From NCBI RefSeq assembly GCF_965216805.1, contig NZ_CBDCGN010000003.1, positions 868,001 to 932,000 of the forward strand: 64,000 nt of DNA, in the 5' to 3' direction. The stretch is from Panacagrimonas sp965216805. GTDB taxonomy: Bacteria > Pseudomonadota > Gammaproteobacteria > Nevskiales > Nevskiaceae. Of the stretch, positions 16,922 through 24,865 are shown piece by piece (within the stretch, counting starts at the first letter, position 1; the number at the start of each line of letters is the position of its first letter). The position numbers were made by a program, and so were the translations under genes. Under the pieces are notes generated by a model. It searched no databases. It saw only the letters and a program-made list of their open reading frames with translations, and was not told the DNA's origin.

Positions 16922-17748
16922 GCCTCATCACTCAGTTTGTTTAGGCCGGCGAAGGTCGACGGCGCGGCCAGATGATGACCGCCATCGATACAGATGGTTT
17001 CGCCGGTGATGTAGTCGCAATGATCGCTCAGCAGCAGGATCATCAGATTGGCCAGTTCCCGGATCTCGCCGTAACGGCCCATCGGCACCTCATCCGCCTG
17101 CGTCGCCCCGATCTTGACATCGTCGGTGGGCGCGAGCATCTGCCAAGCATACTCGGTGGGGAAGGGCCCGGGCGCCACCGCGTTGATGCGAATGCCGTAC
17201 TTGGCCCATTCCACCGCCAGCGACATGGTCATGGCATTGACCGCCGCCTTGGACATCGCCGAGGGCACGACGAAAGCCGAGCCGGTCCACACCCAGGTCA
17301 CCAGGGTGGAGACGATCGAGCCCTTGAGGCCCTGCTCGATCCAGCGCTTGCCGCAGGCGTGCGTGGTGAAAAAAGCGCCGTTCATGACGGTGGAGGTGAT
17401 GGCCTCGAACGCACGTGGGCTGACGTCCTTGGTCGGAGCGATGAAGTTGGCAGCCGCGTTGTTGACCAGACCGGTGAGCGGGCCGTGCTGCGACCAGATT
17501 TCCGCCACCGCGGCATCGACCAGATCGGCCTTGCGAATGTCGACAGACTGGGTGAAGGCACGCTCGCTGCCGCAGCGCTCGTTGATCTCCCTGGCGGCCT
17601 GGTCCAGTACCTCCTGGCGGCGACCCCACAAATGCACGTTGGCACCATGCTGGGCCAGGAAGCCGGCCACGCCTTTGCCCAAGCCGGTGCCGCCACCGGT
17701 GACGAGGATGCGCTTGCCGACGAGTGCGTTTTGGTCGTAGAGAGCCAT
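16855..17748 (-). CDS. SDR oxidoreductase, 2,4-dienoyl-CoA-reductase-like
   Basis: 297 aa. Cofactor motif VTGGGTGLGKG and the NNAAANFIAPTKDVS segment match the DECR (FadH-like SDR) branch. The active-site Lys lies in SAMSKAAVNAMTMSLAVEW, as in that branch, without the classical Tyr spacing. ATG 17748 gives the standard N-terminus. It is divergent from the acyl-CoA dehydrogenase at 18014, with a near-perfect palindromic operator (site C) between them. Likely reduces an unsaturated CoA ester during side-chain beta-oxidation (inference). Confidence 0.8.
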   Translation of the reverse strand: MALYDQNALVGKRILVTGGGTGLGKGVAGFLAQHGANVHLWGRRQEVLDQAAREINERCGSERAFTQSVDIRKADLVDAAVAEIWSQHGPLTGLVNNAAANFIAPTKDVSPRAFEAITSTVMNGAFFTTHACGKRWIEQGLKGSIVSTLVTWVWTGSAFVVPSAMSKAAVNAMTMSLAVEWAKYGIRINAVAPGPFPTEYAWQMLAPTDDVKIGATQADEVPMGRYGEIRELANLMILLLSDHCDYITGETICIDGGHHLAAPSTFAGLNKLSDEAWRKIRETSQAATAASKAQRSV

Positions 17749-17864
17749 GATCGATTCTCGGTTGAGGTGAAGGTTGCGATGCGCCGGGGCCGGTTGCAAT
17801 GCGATGCCGGCATGCGAAGTGCGCATTCGCCTGGACAGCGCCGACCGGGGATCGTCTTTACAGT

Positions 17865-17882
17865 TAGTATGGAACCATACTA
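17865..17882. promoter_or_regulatory. Palindromic operator, site C (best copy)
   Basis: TAGTATGGAACCATACTA: all eight flanking base pairs on each side of the central AA are symmetric. It lies in the 265-nt divergent region between 16855-17748 and 18014-19159 and serves as the reference for the other five sites. Confidence 0.75.
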
Positions 17883-18013
17883 GCATGGTCTGTGTTCGTC
17901 GCAATTGCCGGCGTGTGCTGCGCGGCGCGCGCGGTACCGCGGCCACGGACGGCCGGGCCCGGCCCAGCTTTCATCGTCGTTGGCGGCATCACCTTCAGGC
18001 AGGAAATCTCCTA

Positions 18014-19159
18014 GTGCTCAGCAATCGCGCGGTCTACAACCCAGAACACGAGATGTTTCGCGATGCCGTGCGTGGCTTCGTCAAGGCCCAGATCGCGCCG
18101 CACTTCGAGCGCTGGGAGCAGGCCGGTATGGTGGATCGCAGCTACTGGCAGGCCGGTGGCGAGGCTGGTCTGCTGTGCCCGCAGATTCCCGAGGGCTATG
18201 GCGGTGCCGGCGGCGACTTCAAGTACAACTGCGTCGTGGTCGAGGAGATCGCCTACGCCGGCTATGCCGGGCCGATGACCGACTACTCCGTGCACAGCGA
18301 CGTCTGCGCCGGCTACATCCTCAACGCCGGGACCGAGGCTCAGAAAGAGAAATGGCTGCCGCGCATGGTCAGCGGCGAGACGGTGTGCGCGATCGCGATG
18401 ACCGAGCCCGGCACCGGCAGCGACCTGCAAGGGATCAAGACCCGCGCCGTGCGCGACGGCGATGTTTACCGCATCGATGGCGCCAAGACCTTCATCTCCA
18501 ACGGCCAGCACTGCGATCTGGTGATCGTGGTCTGCCGCACTTCGGATGCACCGGGCGCCAAGGGCATGAGCCTGATCCTGGTCGAGACCGATCGCCCGGG
18601 GTTCCGTCGCGGTCGCAAGCTGGCCAAGCTGGGGTTGCTGTCCTCCGACACTTCGGAGATGTCGTTCGAGGACGTCGAGGTGCCCGTCGCCAACCTGATG
18701 GGCGCCGAGGGGACCGGCTTCGCGACCCTGATGACCGAGCTGCCGCAGGAGCGCCTGATCATCGCCTACCAGTCCATGGCAGCGGCCCAGCGCGCTTTCG
18801 ACATCACCGTGGACTACACGCGCCAGCGCAAGGCCTTCGGCCAGGCGATCGCGGATTTCCAGAACACGCGCTATAAGCTGGCCGATCTCAAGGCCGATCT
18901 GCTGGTCGGCTGGGCCTTCGTCGACCAGTGTCTGGAGAAACACGTCCGTCATGAACTCAGCGCGCTGGACGCGTCCACCGCCAAGATGTGGTGTTCGGAA
19001 ATGCACGGCCGGGTGGTCGATGCCTGCCTGCAACTGCACGGCGGATACGGCTTCATGCGCGAGTACGAGATCTGTCGTCTGTATGCCGACGCACGCATCA
19101 TGCGCATCTACGGCGGCACCACCGAGATCATGCGCGAGCTGATTTCGCGCAATCTCTGA
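18014..19159 (+). CDS. Acyl-CoA dehydrogenase
   Basis: FAD-dependent alpha,beta-dehydrogenation of an acyl-CoA, 381 aa. Family blocks: N-terminal EHEMFRDAVRGFVKAQIAPH, FAD-binding AMTEPGTGSDLQGIKT, and the C-terminal RIYGGTTEIMRELISRNL. GTG 18014 was chosen: AGGA lies 11 nt upstream and the protein then starts as usual; codons before it lie in the promoter region with operator site C. Closely resembles the product of 21471-22703. Electron acceptor (ETF) genes are not in the window. Confidence 0.87.
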   Translation: MLSNRAVYNPEHEMFRDAVRGFVKAQIAPHFERWEQAGMVDRSYWQAGGEAGLLCPQIPEGYGGAGGDFKYNCVVVEEIAYAGYAGPMTDYSVHSDVCAGYILNAGTEAQKEKWLPRMVSGETVCAIAMTEPGTGSDLQGIKTRAVRDGDVYRIDGAKTFISNGQHCDLVIVVCRTSDAPGAKGMSLILVETDRPGFRRGRKLAKLGLLSSDTSEMSFEDVEVPVANLMGAEGTGFATLMTELPQERLIIAYQSMAAAQRAFDITVDYTRQRKAFGQAIADFQNTRYKLADLKADLLVGWAFVDQCLEKHVRHELSALDASTAKMWCSEMHGRVVDACLQLHGGYGFMREYEICRLYADARIMRIYGGTTEIMRELISRNL

Positions 19160-19181
19160 GCGGCTGCAAAATTTCCTGCTA

Positions 19182-19320
19182 CGGATGGACACGGATATAC
19201 GCGGATCGGAACTGCTCGCTAGACCGGGGCGGCGTCTCGACGGGAAGTTCAAAAAAAAGTAACTGCATGTGCGTTGCTTTTGCTCCGTGTATATCCGTGC
19301 TTATCCGCGGCAAAAAACGC
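19182..19320. repeat. Inverted-repeat intergenic element (CACGGAT family)
   Basis: The left arm (19182-19207) with ACACGGATATACGCGGAT and the right arm (19285-19311) are imperfect reverse complements. Between an acyl-CoA dehydrogenase and the MaoC gene. A relative with the same CACGGATnAAC units lies at 26440-26552, so this is a dispersed repeat rather than a gene. Confidence 0.6.
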
Positions 19321-19359
19321 TTTTCGTCCATTTCCGCGCACCCCTGATTGGAGCAAGCA

Positions 19360-19815
19360 ATGGCAGGTCTTTACTACGAGCAGTTCGAGGTCGGCCGTGT
19401 TTTCGAACACGAGATTCGTCGCACGGTGACCGAGGCCGACAACGTCTGGTTCTGCGGTGCCACCTACAATCCGGCTCAGGTTCACATCGACGCCGAATAC
19501 TGCAAGAACACGGAGTTCGGCAAGCCGCTGATCAACTCCATCTTCACGCTGGGTCTGGTGATCGGCGTGACCGTGCAGGACACCACTCTGGGCACGACGG
19601 TGGCCAATCTCGGCATGACCGACGTGCGCTTTCCCAAGCCCGTGTTCGCCGGCGACACCATCCGCTCGGTGACCACGATCATGGAGTTGCGCGACAGCAA
19701 GTCGCGGCCCAACGCCGGCATCGTCACGTTCAAGCACGAAGGCTTGAACCAGCGTGACGAACTGGTCTGTTCCTGCCTGCGCCAGGGGTTGATGCTGCGC
19801 AAGCCGGCGGCCTGA
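19360..19815 (+). CDS. MaoC-like hydratase of the mesaconyl-CoA hydratase (Mch) type
   Basis: 151 aa hot-dog-fold protein. The catalytic region reads NPAQVHIDAEY instead of the D-x-N-P-x-H of R-specific enoyl-CoA hydratases. The remaining blocks INSIFTLGLVIGVTVQDTT, TVANLGMTDVRFPKPVFAGD and SKSRPNAGIVTFKHEGLNQR resemble the mesaconyl-CoA/2-methylfumaryl-CoA hydratase subfamily. ATG 19360 with GGAG 7-10 nt upstream. It sits between two acyl-CoA dehydrogenases, which suggests it hydrates their unsaturated, possibly branched or dicarboxylic CoA product. The CitE-like lyase at 47475 could act next. Confidence 0.82.
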   Translation: MAGLYYEQFEVGRVFEHEIRRTVTEADNVWFCGATYNPAQVHIDAEYCKNTEFGKPLINSIFTLGLVIGVTVQDTTLGTTVANLGMTDVRFPKPVFAGDTIRSVTTIMELRDSKSRPNAGIVTFKHEGLNQRDELVCSCLRQGLMLRKPAA

Positions 19816-19862
19816 TCGCATCCGCGGCCACGATCGCCACAACCTCTCTGCCGGAGCCCCGT

Positions 19863-21029
19863 ATGGATTTCTCCCTCAATTCCGATCACCAGGCCATTCG
19901 TGAAGGCGTCGCCGCCGTGGTCAAGTCTTTCGGCGACGACTACTGGCTGGAGCGCGACGAAGACGGCAAGTTTCCCGTCGAGTTCCATCGCGCCATGGCC
20001 GACGGCGGCTGGCTGGGCCTGACCATGCCGGAGGAATATGGCGGCTCGGGACTGGGTGTGACCGAGGCGATGGTGATGATGCACGAGGTCGCCAGCCACG
20101 GCGGCGGCATGGCGGCGACCTCCACCGTGCATATCAACCTGTTCGGGCCGCATCCCATCATCGTCTTCGGCACGCCGGAGCAGAAGGCACGCTGGATTCC
20201 GAACCTCGTGGCCGGCAAGGACCAGTGCTGTTTCGGCTTTACCGAGCCGAACGCCGGACTCAACACCACCGCGATCAAGACCTTTGCCCGCAAGGTGGAC
20301 GGCGGCTACATCGTCGACGGCCAGAAGGTGTGGACCTCGACCGGCCAGGTCGCCAACAAGATCATGCTGCTGACGCGAACGACCAAGCTGGAGGACTGCA
20401 AGAAGACCACCGATGGCATCACCATCTTCTACACCGACATGGATCGCTCCAAGATCGAGGTCAAGAAGATTCCCAAGATGGGCCGCAAGGCGGTGGACTC
20501 CAACGCCATCTTCATCGACGGCCTGTTCATTCCCGATGCCGATCGCGTCGGCGAAGAGGGCAAGGGCTTTCGTTACATCCTGCACAGCCTCAACCCGGAG
20601 CGTGTGCTGATTGCGGTGGAGGCAATCGGCATCGGGCAGGACGCTCTGCGGCGCGCGTCCCAGTACGCCAAGGAGCGCATCGTCTTCAATCGCCCCATCG
20701 GCATGAACCAGGGCATCCAGCATCCGCTGGCGGAAAAGTGGATGAATCTGGAAGCGGCCTACCTCATGGTGCAGAAGGCCGCCTGGCTGTACGACAACCA
20801 CCAGCCCTGCGGGGCCGAGGCCAACGCCGCGAAGTTCCTGGGGGCCCGCGCCGGGTACGACGCCTGTCTGCAGGCGGTGCTGACGCACGGCGGATTTGGC
20901 TATGCCAAGGAATACCACGTCGAGCGTCTGCTGCGCGAAGTCACCATCACCCGCATCGCCCCGGTCACCGAGCAGATGATCATGTCGTTCATCGCCGAAA
21001 AGGTGCTGGACCAGCCCAAGTCCTACTAG
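19863..21029 (+). CDS. Acyl-CoA dehydrogenase
   Basis: 388 aa, FAD enzyme of acyl-CoA degradation. Blocks: MPEEYGGSGLGVTEAM, FGFTEPNAGLNTTAIKT in the FAD site, and LTHGGFGYAKEYHVERLLRE, the usual C-terminal region. It is less like the products of 18014 and 21471 than these are like each other, so it probably acts on a different intermediate. 47 nt after the MaoC gene. Its stop codon lies inside the left arm of an inverted repeat (21026-21046), so the last codons may come from the inserted element. Confidence 0.87.
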   Translation: MDFSLNSDHQAIREGVAAVVKSFGDDYWLERDEDGKFPVEFHRAMADGGWLGLTMPEEYGGSGLGVTEAMVMMHEVASHGGGMAATSTVHINLFGPHPIIVFGTPEQKARWIPNLVAGKDQCCFGFTEPNAGLNTTAIKTFARKVDGGYIVDGQKVWTSTGQVANKIMLLTRTTKLEDCKKTTDGITIFYTDMDRSKIEVKKIPKMGRKAVDSNAIFIDGLFIPDADRVGEEGKGFRYILHSLNPERVLIAVEAIGIGQDALRRASQYAKERIVFNRPIGMNQGIQHPLAEKWMNLEAAYLMVQKAAWLYDNHQPCGAEANAAKFLGARAGYDACLQAVLTHGGFGYAKEYHVERLLREVTITRIAPVTEQMIMSFIAEKVLDQPKSY

Positions 21030-21277
21030 CCCGCATTTCTCACAGGTCGCCGGAGAATCCCTTGCCATCGCCAATCCGCACAACGTTCTTCGACTTCGAT
21101 TCCGAAACAGACTGTAGAGAGATTCTCCGACTGGATCGGCGCTGGCCTGTCTGCGGCGCGCATCGCTTGGGACTCACTCACCCCATAGAACCACTATGGG
21201 GTTCGCTCCGTCCCGGCGCACTGCACGTCCTCGACATACGGCCACCGCTCGATCCCCCTGTGAGAAATGCGGGCTAG
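21026..21277. mobile_element. MITE-like element with 21-bp perfect terminal inverted repeats
   Basis: The left arm 21026-21046 and right arm 21257-21277 are exact reverse complements (left begins ctagcccgcatttctcac). The 210-nt interior has no gene. Size and perfect ends suggest a non-autonomous transposable element; no clear target duplication is visible, so a long hairpin is the alternative. The rest of the 440-nt gap to 21470 holds operator site F and no gene. Confidence 0.55.
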
Positions 21278-21428
21278 ACCTCGGAGCGCCACACCCTCGC
21301 CCGCTTCGAGCGTTGCTGGTGGCCCGTCGCGGCGCCACGAGAAATGAACCTTGCAACGGCGCTCGCCCGGCCTTCCGGACGCCGCCATCCAGCTTCCGGC
21401 CGTAGGGCGGCAACCGCCTTTACAAATG

Positions 21429-21446
21429 TCGTAAGGAACCCTACGA
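21429..21446. promoter_or_regulatory. Palindromic operator, site F (degenerate)
   Basis: TCGTAAGGAACCCTACGA matches site C at 14 of 18 positions and is itself nearly symmetric. It ends 24 nt before the acyl-CoA dehydrogenase start at 21471. Confidence 0.5.
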
Positions 21447-21470
21447 TTTGGCGGTAAAAAGGAGTGTCAC

Positions 21471-22703
21471 ATGTTTCAGCGCCAGCTTTTCCGCGAAGAG
21501 CACGAGATGTTCCGCACCTCGGTGCGCAAGTTCATCGAAAAGGAAATCGCCCCCCACCACGAGCAGTGGGAAAAGGATGGCGTGGTGCCGCGCGAGCTCT
21601 GGCACAAGGCGGGCGACGCCGGCATGTTGTGCTGCACCGTGCCCGAGGAGTACGGCGGTCTGGGACTGGATTACCTGTTCGACGTGGTGGTGTTCGAGGA
21701 GATGGCGCGCAGCGGTTTCACCGGCCCCGGCTTTCTCATTCACTGCGATCTGGTCGCCACCTATGTGAAATCGTTCGGCAGCGAGGAGCAGAAGGCGTAT
21801 TGGCTGCCGAAGATGGTGTCGGGTCAGGCGATCGGATCGCTAGGCATGACCGAACCGCACGCCGGTTCCGACCTCAAGAACATCCGTACCCGCGCGGTGC
21901 GTGACGGCGACGATTTCATCGTCAACGGTCAGAAGGTCTTCATCTCCAACGGCCAGCTTTGCGACGTGCTGGTGCTGGCCACCAAGACCGACAGCGCCGC
22001 CGGCGGCAAGGGCATCACGCTGTTCCTGGTCGACACCTCGCTGCCCGGCTTCAAGCGCGGCAAGAATCTGGAGAAGCTGGGCATGAAGGCCCAGGACACC
22101 TCCGAACTGTTTTTCGAAGATCTGCGGATTCCGGCCAGCGCCATGCTGGGCAAGGAAGGCGAAGGCTTCAAGCTGATGATGACCAAGCTTGCGCAGGAGC
22201 GTCTGGCCCAGGCCATCCGCTCGGCGACGGTGGCCGAGCACCTGATCGATATCACGGTGGACTACACCGCCAACCGCAAGGCCTTCGGCACCACTATCGG
22301 AGCGTTCCAGAACACGCAGTTCAAGCTCGCCGAGTTGTATGCCGAGGCGACCATCGGGCGTGTGTTCACCGATCACTGCATCGCCAAGTTCATGGCCGGC
22401 GAGCTGAACGAGGTCGATGCCGCCATCGCCAAGATGTGGCTGTCGAACCTTCACTGCAAGGTCGCCGACGAGTGCCTGCAGCTATTCGGCGGCTGGGGTT
22501 ATATGTGGGAATACCCGATCTCGCGCGCCTTCGCCGATTCGCGCATCGTCAAGATCGCCGGCGGCTCGATCGAAGTCATGAAGCTGATCATCGGGCGGTC
22601 GCTGTTCAGCCGCGTGGAAGGCTTCGAGAAGGTCAAGCCGATCGGCTCGCCGGGCGCGCAAACCGTTAGCTCCGACGAGCCCAGGAAATTGGCGGCCAGT
22701 TGA
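21471..22703 (+). CDS. Acyl-CoA dehydrogenase
   Basis: 410 aa, paralogue of 18014-19159 with the same EHEMFRTSVRKFIEKEIAPH opening, GMTEPHAGSDLKNIRT FAD segment and KIAGGSIEVMKLIIGRSL ending. About 20 C-terminal residues extend beyond the usual end. GGAG lies 8-11 nt before ATG 21471, with operator site F just upstream. The pair may form a heteromeric alpha2beta2 dehydrogenase as in steroid catabolism, but they are not adjacent, so separate enzymes are as likely. Confidence 0.87.
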   Translation: MFQRQLFREEHEMFRTSVRKFIEKEIAPHHEQWEKDGVVPRELWHKAGDAGMLCCTVPEEYGGLGLDYLFDVVVFEEMARSGFTGPGFLIHCDLVATYVKSFGSEEQKAYWLPKMVSGQAIGSLGMTEPHAGSDLKNIRTRAVRDGDDFIVNGQKVFISNGQLCDVLVLATKTDSAAGGKGITLFLVDTSLPGFKRGKNLEKLGMKAQDTSELFFEDLRIPASAMLGKEGEGFKLMMTKLAQERLAQAIRSATVAEHLIDITVDYTANRKAFGTTIGAFQNTQFKLAELYAEATIGRVFTDHCIAKFMAGELNEVDAAIAKMWLSNLHCKVADECLQLFGGWGYMWEYPISRAFADSRIVKIAGGSIEVMKLIIGRSLFSRVEGFEKVKPIGSPGAQTVSSDEPRKLAAS

Positions 22704-22822
22704 GGCAGGATTGGAAGTGGGCCGGAAAGACTCCGGGGTCTCCCGGCAGATTCAGACCCAAATAGCGTTGTAACTGAAGCGCAACAGGCAACGTCCGCGA
22801 AAGTTCGGACAGGAGGCGAAAG

Positions 22823-23941
22823 ATGGACTACCTCAAGTATTGGACTCCGGTGCTGGTTCTGGGCTTGGCGTTCGCAGGATTCTTCCTGGGCGGTGACTGG
22901 GTGTGGCTGGGCATCATCACCTTCCCGGCCCTGGCCGTCCTCGACACCCTGGTCGGACGCGACTACCGCGTTCGCAAGATGAGCAACGCCACGCTGGCCA
23001 ACATCCCGATCTGGCTGTGCTGCATCGGACCGGTGCTGCTGTACTTTGCGTTCGCCTGGCGCCTGTCGGTCGAGGAACTGACCGGCTGGCAGATGCTTGG
23101 CGGCATTCTGTCGGTGGGCTGGATGGGCGTGATCCCGCTGGTGCCGGCGGCGCACGAGCTGTACCACATGCGCAACCCAATCGCGCGCACCGTGGGCCGC
23201 TACGGGCACCTGTGCATCCTCGACTGCACGCGCGACATCGGTCACGTGGTCGGTCACCACATCGACGTCGCCACGCCGGACGATGGCGATACCGCGGCGC
23301 GTGGCACCAACCTGTACAAATTCACCGGCAACGCGGTGATCGAGAGCACCCTGTATGCGCTGAACATGGAAGCCGACGCGCTGAAGAAGAAGGGCCTGAG
23401 CCCCTGGCACATCAGCCACCGCGTCTGGCGTGCGCTGCTGGCGCTGGTGATCTTCCACGCGCTGCTGTATCTGGTCGGCGGCTGGATCGCCAACGCCTGC
23501 GGACTGGCGGCGCAGCTGGTGGCACGCTTCTGGGTCGAGAGCTTCAATTACTTCCAGCATTACGGCGTGATCCGGGTCAAGGGTGCGCCGATCGGGCGGC
23601 GGCATCTGTGGAACCACCTGGGCTGGTTCTCGCGCACCTGCGGTTTCGAGATCACCAACCATGCCGATCATCACCTGAACAGCTATCAGGTGTACTACAA
23701 GCTGGTGCCACACAAGGAAGCGATCCCTATGCCCAGCGTGTTCGTGTGCTTCCTGGCCGCGCTGATCCCGCCGCTGTGGCACGAGATGATCGCCAAGCCT
23801 GCGCTCAAGCGCTGGGACCTGGAGTTCGCCACGGCCGAGGAACGTGCGCTGGCCGCCAGGCAGAACGCTGCAGCCGGCTGGCCGGACTGGCAGAACGAGC
23901 CCGAAGCCCAGGTCGGCAAGGCTGCCACGGTCGGCGTCTGA
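22823..23941 (+). CDS. Membrane-bound diiron hydroxylase, XylM/CymA/AlkB family
   Basis: 372 aa integral-membrane monooxygenase that hydroxylates a methyl or terminal carbon. Three histidine clusters: HELYH (about 110-114), HVVGHH (139-144) and NHADHH (278-283), between four or more membrane spans. The NYFQHYGVIRV segment is typical of the alkane/xylene monooxygenase family. A strong AGGAGG ribosome site precedes ATG 22823. The closest functional types from memory are XylM (toluene/xylene) and CymAa (p-cymene). It needs an XylA-type reductase; one is encoded at 32135-33205, not adjacent. A terminator follows at once. Confidence 0.88.
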   Translation: MDYLKYWTPVLVLGLAFAGFFLGGDWVWLGIITFPALAVLDTLVGRDYRVRKMSNATLANIPIWLCCIGPVLLYFAFAWRLSVEELTGWQMLGGILSVGWMGVIPLVPAAHELYHMRNPIARTVGRYGHLCILDCTRDIGHVVGHHIDVATPDDGDTAARGTNLYKFTGNAVIESTLYALNMEADALKKKGLSPWHISHRVWRALLALVIFHALLYLVGGWIANACGLAAQLVARFWVESFNYFQHYGVIRVKGAPIGRRHLWNHLGWFSRTCGFEITNHADHHLNSYQVYYKLVPHKEAIPMPSVFVCFLAALIPPLWHEMIAKPALKRWDLEFATAEERALAARQNAAAGWPDWQNEPEAQVGKAATVGV

Positions 23942-23978
23942 GCCGGTCCTTTCAGCGCGTCTTTTTCGCACGCACACC

Positions 23979-24016
23979 GGCCACTGATCTCGCTGCAGAT
24001 CAGTGGCCTTTTTATT
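23979..24016 (+). terminator. Rho-independent terminator after the membrane hydroxylase
   Basis: A 12-bp stem (ggccactgatct / agatcagtggcc) with a 6-nt loop is followed by TTTTTATTTT. It lies 38 nt after the hydroxylase stop, separating it from the crotonase gene. Confidence 0.88.
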
Positions 24017-24026
24017 TTGGAGCCCC

Positions 24027-24815
24027 ATGTCCTACCGATCGATCAGTCTGGAAGTTGCCAACGGCCTCGCAAGGCTGACTCTGAACCAGCCCGAGCTGGG
24101 CAATCCCTTCAACGCCGAGTTCTGCGACGAGATCTGCAAGGTCGGCAACGAGCTGGCAGGACGCAAGGATCTGCGGGCGATCCTGCTGACCGCGAATGGC
24201 AAGTTCTTCAGCGTCGGTGGCGATATCCGCATGTTCGTCCAGCAGCTCGATACCCTGCCGGATTCGATTCGCGGCTGGACCGCCGGACTGCACATGGGGA
24301 TCGCGCGATTGCAAAGACTGGATGCGCCGATCGTCGCAGCGGTTCACGCCACCTGCATGGGCGGCGGCGTGGCGCTGATCGCGGGCTGCGACGTGGTGCT
24401 GGCCGGTCGTGGCGCCCGCTTCGGCGCGGCCTATCCGCAGATCGGCTACAGCTGCGATGCGGGCGCCTCCTTTGCGCTGGCCTCGCGCATCGGCATTGCG
24501 CGAGCGCGACGGTTCATGCTGTTCAACGAAATGTTGGAGGCACAGACCGCCGCGGATATCGGACTGGTCGATCATCTGGTGGACGACGACAAGCTAATGG
24601 CCGAGGCCGAGCGCATGGCGGTCCAGCTCAGCCAAGGTCCGACGCGGGCTTATGGCGAGATTCGTCGTCTCATCAACAAGGCGTTCCGCCAGCCGCTGGA
24701 AACCCAGCTCGAAGATGAAGCCCACGCCCTTGCCGGCGTGGCGGGCAGCGCCGACGCGCGTGAGGGCATCACCGCATTTGCCCAGAAGCGCAAAGCCGAG
24801 TTTCAGGGTCGCTAG
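24027..24815 (+). CDS. Enoyl-CoA hydratase/isomerase (crotonase) family protein, PaaG-like active site
   Basis: 262 aa crotonase fold. Oxyanion-hole segments SVGGDIRMF and HATCMGGGVALIAGCD are clear. At the two hydratase Glu positions the sequence reads FGAAYPQIGYSCDAGAS: the first Glu is absent and an Asp takes the second place, as in delta3-delta2 isomerases such as PaaG. I therefore favour isomerase or ring-oxepin-type chemistry over hydration. ATG 24027 with TTGGAG upstream. 50 nt before the acyl-CoA ligase. Confidence 0.83.
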   Translation: MSYRSISLEVANGLARLTLNQPELGNPFNAEFCDEICKVGNELAGRKDLRAILLTANGKFFSVGGDIRMFVQQLDTLPDSIRGWTAGLHMGIARLQRLDAPIVAAVHATCMGGGVALIAGCDVVLAGRGARFGAAYPQIGYSCDAGASFALASRIGIARARRFMLFNEMLEAQTAADIGLVDHLVDDDKLMAEAERMAVQLSQGPTRAYGEIRRLINKAFRQPLETQLEDEAHALAGVAGSADAREGITAFAQKRKAEFQGR

Positions 24816-24865
24816 TTCCCGAGTCGCCAGACCCCGAAGATCAACGAGAAACAGGAGAGCCCGTC

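Noticed and set aside
19482..24028. Minus-strand frames of 510-530 codons opposite the acyl-CoA dehydrogenases and the membrane hydroxylase
   Set aside because: Same reason: low-complexity composition, and the plus strand encodes complete, recognisable enzymes.
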